Shown here piece after piece: positions 16,415 to 25,159 of a stretch of DNA of 36,144 bases. The notes beneath the pieces are model-generated. The model had not been told where the DNA came from and searched no databases. It worked only from the letters and a program-made list of their open reading frames with translations. A program made the position numbers and the translations under genes. How positions within the stretch are numbered: the stretch's first letter is position 1; every line of letters begins with the position of its first letter. Source of the DNA: Candidatus Accumulibacter appositus (GTDB lineage Bacteria; Pseudomonadota; Gammaproteobacteria; Burkholderiales; Rhodocyclaceae); NCBI GenBank assembly GCA_000585055.1, contig JEMX01000036.1:1-36144 (forward strand). Direction: 5' to 3'.

Positions 16415-18244
16415 CTACTTGACCGGCGTGAGCGTCACCTTGACGCGCACATCCTGACGCGAGTCGGGCAGCTGCACCGACAAGGCGTCGGCGTCGAAGG
16501 CCGTGTAGGGGCTCCCGTCGATCTCGACCGCCGTCAGGCGGACGCTGCCTTTGGGCAGGATGTCCGGAGCCACGCGCAGGATGCGGCCGGGGAAACCGTC
16601 CGGGCGCGGCTTGAAGTACAGGCACATCGGCTCCTTCTTGATCAGCAGATTGATATAGGTCGCCGACAGGTAGCACAACTCGGTCGAGTGATAGGCGCTC
16701 ATCGAGTGGCTGCCTTTGAGCCGCTCGTTGCCGAGCAGATAGGGCAGGCCGTTGGCCAGGACGTTGAAGTACACGCCGCCGTCGTCGTGATCGAGGAAGA
16801 AGGCGTTGTAGAAAGCGGCCGCTTCGCGAGCGTGCTTTTCGTAATCCTCATCACCCAGACAGCCGTGCAGAATCAGGTAGGCCAGGATCGCCTGCTCCTG
16901 CTGCCACCAGGCCTTGCGATCATGCCAGACAAAGCGGTGCGCTTCTTCGCCGGGAGCCAGCGTACGTTCGAGGACGTCGTACCAGCCACCGCGCAATCGG
17001 TCGCTACCGACCTCGGGCATCAGCTTGGCGATCTTCTCGGCCAGTTCGACGTAAGCATCGTTCGGGCGAACGCTGTGAATACGCATTAGGTTCCAGGCGA
17101 TCTTGAGGTTGTGGCCAACCACCGCCCGGTCCTGCTGCCAGTTCCAGGTATTGTCATGGCTCCAGTCTTCGTGGAAGCGCTCCTGGACAAACGGTGAATG
17201 CTCGTAGTCGGGGAAGTGCTTGACGATGGTGTCGGCGGTGTCGACCAGGAAGTCGAGGTGCTTGTCCTCGCCGGTCGCCAGCCAGAGGTTGATGAGGTAG
17301 GCCGGCGCGTGGTCGCCGACCGAATTCCAGTTCTTGCGCGCCCGGTTATTGCCCTTGTCGAGCAGCGGCGAGCGCGGATCCAGGCTGATCGGATCGATGT
17401 GCGAGAAGTAGCCGCCTTGATCCTTGTCCTTGTAGAATTTGTCGAAGAGTTCGATCGTCTTCTCAATGTCGTACAGGATGCGTGGGTCGCCGGTAAGGCG
17501 ATAGGTTTGCGTCGGTCCGGCGAGGGCGTAGATCTGTTCGTACATCGGCAGCGAATCGTAATCGTCGCCGAATTCCGAAGTCAGCAGCTTGTGCTCGCGG
17601 TCGCCGGACACCTGCACACCGTGGTACCAGTAGATCAGATCCTCCTCGGCGTCGCGGAAGCGCATGTGGCCACGCAGATACTCGGTCCCTTTTTCGGCCG
17701 CTTCGAGAAAGCTGTCTTCGCCGGTCAGCATGTAGGCCGAGGCCATGCCGTAAACCATCCGCGAAATGGTGTCGGTCTCCTGCAGGTAGTCGCCTTTCTT
17801 GCCGCCGGCCAGATGCAGGATGGTGCGGTAGTTGCGGTAGTCGATCGACTGGCTGGGGTAGTTGAACTGCCAGCGCAGGTAGCTGCTGGCGATCGAGCGA
17901 ATCTGCTTGATCCACCAGTCAGCTTCCTCGTGGCGGTAAACCCCGGCGCCTTCGCCCGGGAAGACCATCGATTTGACCTCGGCGCGCAGTTCGCCGGCTT
18001 GCGGATAGAACACACAGTAGGCAAACACCTGCTGGCCGGGTTGCAGCATTTCAGCCATGCGCGCGGTGCAATCCTGGTACGAGTCCTCGAGGTTCTCGGC
18101 AATGCGGGCGTAGGTGTTTGGCGTGAGGTAGGCGCGGAACTCGCTACCGTCGCTGGTTTTGAGATCGAAACTGCGGGCGCTGCGATCGACTTGCGTGACG
18201 TAACCGGAAATGGTGTCCGAATAGGAATAGGCTTGCGTCTTCAT
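16415..18244 (-). CDS. N-acylglucosamine 2-epimerase (AGE) family protein with extra N- and C-terminal domains
   Basis: A 609-residue protein; typical AGE-family epimerases are about 400. The (alpha/alpha)6-barrel part covers about residues 110-510. Family landmarks are VVGHNLKIAWNLMRI (near 370-385, with the catalytic His of the pGHxxExxW region), LRGGWYDVLERTL (near 420) and KAWWQQEQAILAYL (near 445). An N-terminal 100-residue module, probably beta-rich (SGYVTQVDRSARSFDLKTSD), and a C-terminal beta-type module precede and follow it. The start has an excellent GAGGAG site 5 nt upstream of the ATG. It is first in the operon with STAS, glgX, STAS and RsbW. Substrate unknown; an epimerase of a glucose-containing disaccharide or of a nucleotide-free sugar would fit the glgX neighbour but is inference. 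Confidence 0.8.
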   Translation of the reverse strand: MKTQAYSYSDTISGYVTQVDRSARSFDLKTSDGSEFRAYLTPNTYARIAENLEDSYQDCTARMAEMLQPGQQVFAYCVFYPQAGELRAEVKSMVFPGEGAGVYRHEEADWWIKQIRSIASSYLRWQFNYPSQSIDYRNYRTILHLAGGKKGDYLQETDTISRMVYGMASAYMLTGEDSFLEAAEKGTEYLRGHMRFRDAEEDLIYWYHGVQVSGDREHKLLTSEFGDDYDSLPMYEQIYALAGPTQTYRLTGDPRILYDIEKTIELFDKFYKDKDQGGYFSHIDPISLDPRSPLLDKGNNRARKNWNSVGDHAPAYLINLWLATGEDKHLDFLVDTADTIVKHFPDYEHSPFVQERFHEDWSHDNTWNWQQDRAVVGHNLKIAWNLMRIHSVRPNDAYVELAEKIAKLMPEVGSDRLRGGWYDVLERTLAPGEEAHRFVWHDRKAWWQQEQAILAYLILHGCLGDEDYEKHAREAAAFYNAFFLDHDDGGVYFNVLANGLPYLLGNERLKGSHSMSAYHSTELCYLSATYINLLIKKEPMCLYFKPRPDGFPGRILRVAPDILPKGSVRLTAVEIDGSPYTAFDADALSVQLPDSRQDVRVKVTLTPVK

Positions 18245-18447
18245 GACTGCTCCTCGCGATTATGGAATTTGTTGTACAGCCTGAATTCTGCCGCTACCTT
18301 AGCCGCGACTTCGACGGGTGGTCAACTGCTAATTGCCGTTTGCCTGCCGTGCCGTCTTGCATCGATAAATCATGATTTTGCTCGCTCGCTGAGCGGGCTG
18401 GCCGCGCTGCCTGTCAGCGTCGAAGAACCGCCTACTTGAGGACTCCC

Positions 18448-18960
18448 ATGCCCGCACACGATAGCCAGAATTTGATGAGCATGCTCGATGCCTTGGGCAT
18501 TGTAACCGGCAATGTCGAGCATCCGCCGCTGCGAACGATAGACGACAGCAAGCGCCTGCGCGGCAATCTGCCGGGTGGCCACGCCAAGAGCCTATTTCTG
18601 AAGGACAAAAAGGGCGGCTACTGGCTGCTGGTGGCGCTGGAGCAGACGCGCGTCGACCTGCGTACCGCGGCCAGCCTGCTGCAGGCGCCGCGCTTCTCCT
18701 TTGCCGCCGAACAGGATCTGGCGCGCTTGCTGGGCGTTGTCCCCGGGGCGGTATCGCCTTTCGCGGCCATCAACGATGTGCACGGCGAGGTCTGCGTCGT
18801 CCTGGAGCGGCGCGTGCTGGAATGCGAGCTGCTCAACTGCCACCCGCTCAGAAATGACCGCACGACCACCATCGCCATCGGCGACCTGTTGAAATTTCTC
18901 GAGCAGGTGCGGCATCGGCCGCGCATCATCGAGCTTCCCGAGGTCGCGGCGAGCACGTAG
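18448..18960 (+). CDS. ProXp-ala/YbaK-type aminoacyl-tRNA editing domain protein
   Basis: A 170-residue stand-alone editing domain related to the INS domain of prolyl-tRNA synthetase. FLKDKKGGYWLLVALE (near residues 48-63) carries the conserved Lys of the family, and the C-terminal HPLRNDRTTTIAIGDLLKFL is a signature of the ProXp-ala/PrdX branch. Such proteins hydrolyse mischarged Ala-tRNA(Pro). I used the ATG at 18448 with GAGGA 5 nt before it rather than the TTG at 18436. The gene is divergent from the epimerase (203 nt apart) and convergent with the PP2C phosphatase gene (22 nt apart). It looks like a housekeeping insertion between two signalling operons. Confidence 0.9.
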   Translation: MPAHDSQNLMSMLDALGIVTGNVEHPPLRTIDDSKRLRGNLPGGHAKSLFLKDKKGGYWLLVALEQTRVDLRTAASLLQAPRFSFAAEQDLARLLGVVPGAVSPFAAINDVHGEVCVVLERRVLECELLNCHPLRNDRTTTIAIGDLLKFLEQVRHRPRIIELPEVAAST

Positions 18961-18982
18961 GGCGTGCGCCGCGCTCCGCTTC

Positions 18983-20962
18983 TCACCCCTTCCCGGAACG
19001 GCCCGAGCCATGCCAGCGCAGTGCCAGCAGGGTGATGTCATCGCTTTGCGGGTGGCTGCCGACGAAGGCGCGTACGGCGCCCATCACCTGGTCGATGATC
19101 GTGCGCGCGGGGCAGGCATGCGGGATCGTCGTCAGCGTCTCACCCAGGCGCTCTTCCTTGAACAACGCGTGCTCCCTATTCATCGCTTCGGTGACCCCAT
19201 CGGTATAGATCACCAGCGCTTCGCCAGGCTGCAGGCGGATGATGTCGTTGCGGTAAACGCTATCGGCAACAAAGCCCAGCACCAGACCGCCCTTCTTCTT
19301 TTCGAGCATTTCTGCGCGGCCATCGCGGCGCAGGGCAAAGGGCAGTTCGTGGCCGCCGTCACTGCAACTGATTTCACCGCTTTCCAGGTCGAGAATGCCG
19401 GCGAAGACAGTGACGAACATGCCTTCCGGATTGTTTTCGCAGAGGCTGCGGTTGACCCGTTCCATGATCGCGGCGACCGAACTCGAGTCGCGCCTGGCTT
19501 CGACGGTGAACAGGGTCTTGCTTACGGCCATGAACAGCGCTGCCGGCACACCTTTGTCGGAGACGTCACCGATCAGGAAGAACAGGCGGCGCTCGTCGAG
19601 CAGGAAGAAGTCGAAGAGGTCGCCACCGACGGCCTTGGCTGGCTCGAGCACGGCATGCAGATCGAAGCGGGCGTCCGGCGGCGAGCCGAAGACGCGCGGC
19701 AGCATGCCCATCTGGATATCACGCGCTGCCGACATCTCGCCTTCGATGCGCTCTTTGGCGGCGGTCGTTGCCTTGAGGTCGGCGATATAGGCCTTCAGCG
19801 TGGTGACCATCGAATACAGCGCGTTACCCAGATAGCCCACCTCGTCCTTGCGCTTCTCCGAGATCTTGAGCAGTTCGGCGTGCATCTCCTGGTCGGGATC
19901 GAAGTTGTGCTCCACCAGGCGATGGGTTTGCAGGGTCAGCTGCGACAGCGGCCGGACGATGCGGTTCAGGAAGGGCAGGGCCAGGGCCATGCCGATTAGC
20001 AGCATGAGCACGGTCACGCCGCCGCCGACGCGCAACAGCGAACTCATCTCCGCCTGCATGTTGACCGGCAGGCGCATCAGGGCGGCGCCATTCGGCAAAC
20101 CGTCGGCGCCGAAAATTGGCGCTGCAACGTACAGGAATGCCTGCTGGAAGAGGGCCTTGTGGAAGCTGCTGTTTTCGAGATAGGACGCCGGCGCGCTGGT
20201 GTTGATCACCGTTTCGACGAAGCTGCGTTCGGTCTCGCTGAGGATGGTGGTGGTCTTGGTACGCGGGTCTGAGGTCGCCGCCAAAGCTTCGAGCCGCTCG
20301 TCAAAAATCCAGATGGTGTCGATTTGCGCCGCCGAGAGAACCGTTTCCACCATTCGTTTGAGGCCGACGCTGCGAATGATGCGGTTGGCACGGCTCGGCA
20401 GACGGGCGATCAGCGCCATGCCCTGGCGATCTGGCAGCGCTACGGCGCCATAGTAGAGTTCGCGGTGATCGAGGTCACGGTAAATCAGATCGGTCGATAC
20501 GCTGAACTGCTGTCCGTGCAGTAGCGGCCCGAACTGCGGTCGCAGAGTCAGGCCGGAGTCCGCGGCGATGGTCGCGTCGATGTCGTCGAGGGACCAGAAC
20601 AGCGGCTTGCCGTCGCCGTCGGTCACCCAGATCTCGGGAATGTCGTTAGTGGCGGCAATGGTGCGCAGGGCGTAGTTGATCTCTTCGGCGGGCGCGCCTT
20701 TCCGGCGCGCAAGTTGCGTCAGCTGGGCAAGGATATCGGCCTGCGTGCGCTGCTCCTTGTTGACGATCTGGTTGATCACGGCGGGCACCTGCTGGATGAA
20801 GGTGACCGACTGGGCGAGGGTTTGTGCAATCAGCCTGCCCTCGCTTTCGGTCCGCTGCAACACCGACTGCCAGGAAACATAGGCGAATACGCCGGCGGTA
20901 CTCGGCAGGCCGATGAAGATGATCGTCGTGACCAGGAGAAAAAGGCGGCGGCGCAGAGTCAT
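18983..20962 (-). CDS. Membrane-bound PP2C-type serine phosphatase (RsbU/SpoIIE) with periplasmic sensor and HAMP
   Basis: A 659-residue sensor phosphatase. A membrane helix at about 7-28 and another at about 308-330 bracket a periplasmic domain of about 275 residues; a HAMP linker follows (about 330-385), then a PPM/SpoIIE catalytic domain. Its metal-binding acidic residues are in GGDLFDFF (near 445), GDVSDKGVPAALFM (near 468), YTDGVTEAMN (near 586) and SDDITLLAL (near 641). Such phosphatases reactivate phosphorylated STAS antagonists. It is 12 nt after a solute-binding protein gene and last in an ABC-transporter operon, so a periplasmic ligand may set its activity. The STAS and RsbW proteins encoded 3-5 kb away are the obvious targets. 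Confidence 0.93.
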   Translation of the reverse strand: MTLRRRLFLLVTTIIFIGLPSTAGVFAYVSWQSVLQRTESEGRLIAQTLAQSVTFIQQVPAVINQIVNKEQRTQADILAQLTQLARRKGAPAEEINYALRTIAATNDIPEIWVTDGDGKPLFWSLDDIDATIAADSGLTLRPQFGPLLHGQQFSVSTDLIYRDLDHRELYYGAVALPDRQGMALIARLPSRANRIIRSVGLKRMVETVLSAAQIDTIWIFDERLEALAATSDPRTKTTTILSETERSFVETVINTSAPASYLENSSFHKALFQQAFLYVAAPIFGADGLPNGAALMRLPVNMQAEMSSLLRVGGGVTVLMLLIGMALALPFLNRIVRPLSQLTLQTHRLVEHNFDPDQEMHAELLKISEKRKDEVGYLGNALYSMVTTLKAYIADLKATTAAKERIEGEMSAARDIQMGMLPRVFGSPPDARFDLHAVLEPAKAVGGDLFDFFLLDERRLFFLIGDVSDKGVPAALFMAVSKTLFTVEARRDSSSVAAIMERVNRSLCENNPEGMFVTVFAGILDLESGEISCSDGGHELPFALRRDGRAEMLEKKKGGLVLGFVADSVYRNDIIRLQPGEALVIYTDGVTEAMNREHALFKEERLGETLTTIPHACPARTIIDQVMGAVRAFVGSHPQSDDITLLALRWHGSGRSGKG

Positions 20963-20974
20963 GGCGAAGGGGCT

Positions 20975-21928
20975 CTACTTGAGCCAGATGATCGACGCCG
21001 ACAGCCGCTGCGCGACGGTGTAGTCGAGCGGGAAATAGACCACCCCGCGCGGTCCGAACCATTTGTCGTAGATCTCGAAATAGCCCCCGCGATACTGGTC
21101 GACGCCGTCGAGGAGGTCGGCAAGAACCTCGTTCACCAAGGCCCGCCATTCGGAGTCGTTTTGCGGCAGGCTGCAAGCCATTGCTTCGTAGGACAGCTCC
21201 TCGGTGCGCGGCAGCAAGGTGACCTTGCTCTTCAGCGGGCTGTTCTCGACCATCGCACGCAGGACGATGCCGATGTTGGCCAGGCCGTCGAGTTCGCCCC
21301 TGGCGAACATTTCGAAGCCGCTGGCCATGTCCGGCACTTCGACGATGACTGCATCCGGCACATGCTGTTTGAGAATGGCTTCGGTGGTTGTTCCGGCAGC
21401 GACGCCAATGCGTCGGCCATGCAGACCGCCCAAGCCCTTGTCGGTCGAGCGCAGGACCATGATGCGCGTGCCGTTGCCGAAGAAGGGGATCGAGAAATCG
21501 ACTGCTTTCTGACGTTCCCAGGTCGGAGTGGTGATCCCGCATTCGATGTCGATGGCTTGGCTGGCGACCAGTTCAATGCGGTCGGTGGCGGTCGTCGTGC
21601 GCAGCCGGGTTTCGATTTCGCGGCCCAACTTCTTGCTTAGCTTCTTGCGGATTTCTTCGATCAGGTCGACCGAAAAACCGACCAGACGCGGGTCGCTTTC
21701 GCCGGCTTTCTTGACCGTGTAGCCGAAGGGCATGGCGTCGGCGCGGGTGCCGGCGTTGAGGACGCCGCTGTTCCTGATGCGTTCGAGGACCGGCTCGGCA
21801 TGCAGCGGGCCATGCACGGCGAGCGCCAGCAGCGCCGCCCAGGAAAAGGCGGGCAGGCAACGACGGGCAGGACGAAGAAGGGCAGCAATCGCTTTCAATG
21901 TTTTCCCCAGAGGTCGCTGGCCGCTCAA
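20975..21928 (-). CDS. Family 3 extracellular solute-binding protein (amino-acid type ABC importer)
   Basis: A 317-residue secreted binding protein. The N-terminus has a basic region and a hydrophobic core ending in LAVHGPLHA, i.e. a Sec signal peptide cut near residue 44. The mature part opens with VLERIRNSGVLNAGTRADAMPFGY, followed by GFSVDLIEEIRKKL and IDIECGITTPTWERQKAVDFS, the standard pattern of glutamate/aspartate-type binding proteins. The start is a TTG at 21928 overlapping the upstream stop; a TTG at 21898 with a GGGGAA site is a fair alternative. It is cotranscribed with two permease genes and the phosphatase. The ligand is not predictable. Confidence 0.9.
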   Translation of the reverse strand: MSGQRPLGKTLKAIAALLRPARRCLPAFSWAALLALAVHGPLHAEPVLERIRNSGVLNAGTRADAMPFGYTVKKAGESDPRLVGFSVDLIEEIRKKLSKKLGREIETRLRTTTATDRIELVASQAIDIECGITTPTWERQKAVDFSIPFFGNGTRIMVLRSTDKGLGGLHGRRIGVAAGTTTEAILKQHVPDAVIVEVPDMASGFEMFARGELDGLANIGIVLRAMVENSPLKSKVTLLPRTEELSYEAMACSLPQNDSEWRALVNEVLADLLDGVDQYRGGYFEIYDKWFGPRGVVYFPLDYTVAQRLSASIIWLK

Positions 21929-22569
21929 GACGCCGCCGCGTGGATGCGTGCCAGGAGGCGCTTGCGCGTGTAGCCCATTGCCGCGTTCAGCGGCAGGCAG
22001 AAGAGCAGGAAGTAGCCGATGGCGTAAGTGTAAACCCAGAGCATGGTCTCATCGCCGCCGACCGCGGCGATGACGACATTGCAGCGCGAGACGATTTCAC
22101 CGACGCCGATCACCGAAGCGGTGCTCGAGGCCATGATGATGATCAGCAGGTAGGTCGTCCAGCTGGGGATGAACAGCAGTGCTGCCGCGTGGTTGTGGCT
22201 TTGCCGGTGGCGCAGGGCGACCAGGAGGTTGTCGGAGACGAAGCCGATGACTGCCACCGAGAGCGCTAGCGAGGCCTTGAGCCAGACCGGAAAAGCGTAG
22301 AGCTGGCCGGCGACTGCGAATTCCGTCGGAATCAGAAAAGCCAGATAGAACAGGAAGACGAAGGTCGGGATGTTGCGCGTCAGTTCGGTGAGCAGCAGGC
22401 TGGCGTGTGCCAGCGGTCCCCGTCCGGAAAGGCGCAGGCGCGCGAGAAGCGCACCGAAGACCGTGCCGATGAGCATCGCCACCAGGGAAATCAGGATGTT
22501 CCACGCGAAGCCGCCGGCCAGGAAAGGCGTCCACGTCCACAGCATGCTGAGGACCTCAGTGCCGGCCAT
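21925..22569 (-). CDS. ABC transporter permease, His/Glu/Gln/Arg/opine (amino-acid) type
   Basis: A 214-residue inner-membrane permease with about five hydrophobic helices. The EAA-loop region lies near residues 130-165 and the N-terminal segment FAWNILISLVAMLIGTVFGALLA and LTELTRNIPTFVFLFYL are characteristic of this family (the R-N-I/T-P motif). I used the ATG at 22569, which overlaps the preceding gene by 14 nt; the frame is open 14 codons further upstream. Its stop overlaps the next start. No ATP-binding protein is coded next to it. Confidence 0.88.
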   Translation of the reverse strand: MAGTEVLSMLWTWTPFLAGGFAWNILISLVAMLIGTVFGALLARLRLSGRGPLAHASLLLTELTRNIPTFVFLFYLAFLIPTEFAVAGQLYAFPVWLKASLALSVAVIGFVSDNLLVALRHRQSHNHAAALLFIPSWTTYLLIIIMASSTASVIGVGEIVSRCNVVIAAVGGDETMLWVYTYAIGYFLLFCLPLNAAMGYTRKRLLARIHAAAS

Positions 22570-24187
22570 GCTGTAGAACCCTGCGTTCGAGATAGTTGAA
22601 GAACTGGACAACGGCCAGCACCAGCAGGAAATAGCTGATCATCAGCACATTCATCATGACCGCCGCGTTGCCGCGTTCGGCGACGATGGCGGTCGCTGCC
22701 GAGACCAGCTCAGGGACGGCGATGACGCTGGCCATGCCGGTCGCCTTGACGACATTGATCAGCGACGCGACCACCGGGGTGTAGGCCAGGCGCAGGGCCG
22801 CTGCCAGCGTCCGCCAGCCGAGCCTGAAGCTGGCCTGCTGCCCCTTGAGGACGGCGACCGCGTCGAGCAGCGCCGCGACGATGGCGCAGCCGGTGTACAC
22901 CGAAAGGCAGACGATGGCGATCGCGGCGCCGTCGAAAGTCCAGCCGAAGCGACTGACGACGACGTGGCCGATGCCGAAGAAAACCAGGTAGATCAGCAGC
23001 AGCGGCGGCGTCATGCGGCCGAGCGCGGCCGAGAAACGTACCAGGCCGCGCAGCAGTGGCAGTCCGGCCTCCGCCGCCAGGGCACCGAGGCAGCCGACGG
23101 TCAGGCTGCCGGTGATGCAGGCCAGCATCAGTTGCAGTGTCATCCAGAGGCCGTGCAGGAAAAGCTTGCGATCGTAGGCGTCGTGGATGATGCTCAGGTC
23201 AAAGCCTGATTGTTCCTTGAGCATCAGGCCGAGGCGCTGGATGCCGTCGACATCCGCCGAGCTGAGCAGCTGCTTGTTGCGGCATGCGGCCGGCCATTGC
23301 TTGGTGCCGGCGTCGCGGGCGCAGAGCGGGCGACCGTCCGGCTGTTGCCGCGTCCAGAGCTCGCGCATGTCGACCAGGAACTGGCTGGGTTTGATCGCCC
23401 AGTGCCGCTCGCTGGCGATCAGCCAGCCGCTGCGGTGCCAGTCGGCAACCGTGTCCGAGATCGCGTGTTCTAGCCGCGAGCCGCGTTCGCTGGCGGCCAG
23501 GGCGATCGCCCATGGCGAGATCATCATCGACGGCAGTGGCGTTTCGTAGTTCGCCAGTTCGGCATCGGCGAGAATGCCGAGGATACCGGTGTCGTCGTAA
23601 AGCCAGGCCACGCAGCGCCCGTCGCGCAGCGCCAGACGGGTGTCGCGCGTCCCGTTGAAGACCTGCAATTCGAGCAGAAAACGTTGCGCCATCGGTCGAT
23701 TGAAGTAGGCGCCTTGCGTGGCACAGACTTTCTTGCCGCGCAGGTCGGCCCAGGTCGACAGGTGGCTGTTCGGAGGTGCCACGACCGTCGCGCCGCTGGC
23801 GTAGTAGCCGGGCTCGACCAGGGTCGCTATCTGGCGGCGCTGCGCCGTGTCGCCGAGCGTGGCGACGACGACATCGATTGCTCCTTCCTCGAGTTTTTGC
23901 AGGCGGTTGGTGGAAGTTACCGCCACCAGTTGCAGGCGCACGCCGAGCCGGCGCGCGAGTTCGGCGGCCAGATCGGCCTCGAAGCCAATCAAGCGGCCTT
24001 CGGCGTCGCGCATGCCGAACGGCGGATAGTCGGACTTGACACCGGCAATCAGGAGGCCGCGCTTCTCGATCAGATCGAGCCGGTCAGCCGCTGGGCGCTG
24101 GCTCGCCGTGGCGAGCGCGTTCCCGCCGGCACCGAGGGCAATCAAGGCCAGCAGGCAGCTAGCCAGAAACAGCCGACCGCGAGCCAT
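22556..24187 (-). CDS. Fused solute-binding protein and ABC permease (amino-acid type)
   Basis: A 543-residue fusion. Residues 1-27 form a signal peptide or membrane anchor. Residues about 38-320 form a family 3 binding domain (DLIEKRGLLIAGVKSDYPPF, then GFEADLAAELARRLGV). A permease domain follows (about 345-543), with several membrane helices and the FFGIGHVVVSR, LNVVKATGMASVIAV-like region typical of the His/Glu permease family. Binding-protein/permease fusions are known in this transporter class. It starts 8 nt after the methyltransferase gene with AAGG upstream. With the separate permease it could form a heterodimeric channel; the ATPase must come from elsewhere or the module acts only as a sensor. 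Confidence 0.88.
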   Translation of the reverse strand: MARGRLFLASCLLALIALGAGGNALATASQRPAADRLDLIEKRGLLIAGVKSDYPPFGMRDAEGRLIGFEADLAAELARRLGVRLQLVAVTSTNRLQKLEEGAIDVVVATLGDTAQRRQIATLVEPGYYASGATVVAPPNSHLSTWADLRGKKVCATQGAYFNRPMAQRFLLELQVFNGTRDTRLALRDGRCVAWLYDDTGILGILADAELANYETPLPSMMISPWAIALAASERGSRLEHAISDTVADWHRSGWLIASERHWAIKPSQFLVDMRELWTRQQPDGRPLCARDAGTKQWPAACRNKQLLSSADVDGIQRLGLMLKEQSGFDLSIIHDAYDRKLFLHGLWMTLQLMLACITGSLTVGCLGALAAEAGLPLLRGLVRFSAALGRMTPPLLLIYLVFFGIGHVVVSRFGWTFDGAAIAIVCLSVYTGCAIVAALLDAVAVLKGQQASFRLGWRTLAAALRLAYTPVVASLINVVKATGMASVIAVPELVSAATAIVAERGNAAVMMNVLMISYFLLVLAVVQFFNYLERRVLQHGRH

Positions 24188-24195
24188 GCCCGCCT

Positions 24196-25053
24196 TTACT
24201 CTGCCTTGCCGGGAGCGGGTGGCCGAGGCATGGGCGGCGGTAGGTACTCAGTCGCGTCTTCCTCGTTGGCAACTTCGGCGACGGCGAGAAAGCCATAGGC
24301 ATAGCGCAGGGGTAGCAGGGTTGTCAGCACGCCGTCGAGCTTGCCCAGCAGCGTCGAGCGCACGACGCCACTTTCCGGAAGAACGCTTTCGGCGCCGACC
24401 TGGCGTATGCGAAATCCCCATTGCTCGAGTTCCTGCACGAATTCCTTCAGGGAATACAGGTGGTAGTACATCTCGACCACGCCATCGTCGGAGGCTCGTT
24501 CGTAGAGAATGTCGCCCGCTTCGAGGTGTCCAGCCTGGATCAGCTTGCGGGCGGCCGTCTGTTCTCTGGAAAAGCGTCGCGCGGCGTTCGGCACGGTAAG
24601 CACGATGCGCCCGCCCGGCCGGAGCAGGGCGCGAATTGCGGCGAGCGCCTCGCCGCGCAGCGCACGCGAATAGATATGCGCAAGGACGCCAAAGAGCATG
24701 ATTACCAGATCGAACTTCTCGTTCGGCCCAAGGCTGCTCGCCACCACCGACAGATCGCCGAGCAGCGGACGCAAGCGTCCGCTCGCCACGTGGGCGGCGT
24801 AACGTGAAGACAAGTCGCCGATCGCCCGCGGGCTGATGTCGCAGGCGACGATCGACGCTGGCGTTCGTTCGAGCAGCGCTTCGGCATAACGGCCGTTGCC
24901 GCAGCCGACGTCGAGAACTCTGCGGCCCTGCCTGCCAAGCTGCTCAAGCACGACGGCCAGCGTCGAAGGGTTCGCGCGCGGATAGCGTTGGTCATACAGC
25001 CGGCTGGCGAAATACCGGTCATAGCTTTCTATGACCGAGACGGGCATCGGCAT
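24196..25053 (-). CDS. Class I SAM-dependent methyltransferase
   Basis: A 285-residue Rossmann-fold methyltransferase. Motif I is RVLDVGCGNGRYAEAL (near residues 44-59), with an acidic residue in VACDIS about 24 residues later, and LLRPGGRIVLTVPNAARR near 145-160. It resembles the Methyltransf_11/25 group; the substrate is not evident. A Pro-rich tail (YLPPPMPRPPAPG) ends the protein. Two in-frame ATGs lie at 25053 and 25047; the first is used. It is the first gene of the ABC/PP2C operon, 8 nt upstream of the fusion permease, so a link to that module is likely but undefined. Confidence 0.85.
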   Translation of the reverse strand: MPMPVSVIESYDRYFASRLYDQRYPRANPSTLAVVLEQLGRQGRRVLDVGCGNGRYAEALLERTPASIVACDISPRAIGDLSSRYAAHVASGRLRPLLGDLSVVASSLGPNEKFDLVIMLFGVLAHIYSRALRGEALAAIRALLRPGGRIVLTVPNAARRFSREQTAARKLIQAGHLEAGDILYERASDDGVVEMYYHLYSLKEFVQELEQWGFRIRQVGAESVLPESGVVRSTLLGKLDGVLTTLLPLRYAYGFLAVAEVANEEDATEYLPPPMPRPPAPGKAE

Positions 25054-25159
25054 CGATCACATTCGTCGGCAAGAGCAGCGGTGTTCGCTGCCCGGCATGT
25101 GGCGCAGTCGCCGCCGTGGCTGGCGATAAGAAAGGTCGGGGGACTCAGGCCGAAGCGGG

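Noticed and set aside
17198..18439. 413-codon plus-strand frame opposite the epimerase gene
   Set aside because: It is the mirror of a clear AGE-family gene; high GC makes antisense frames long, and its protein has no recognisable domain.
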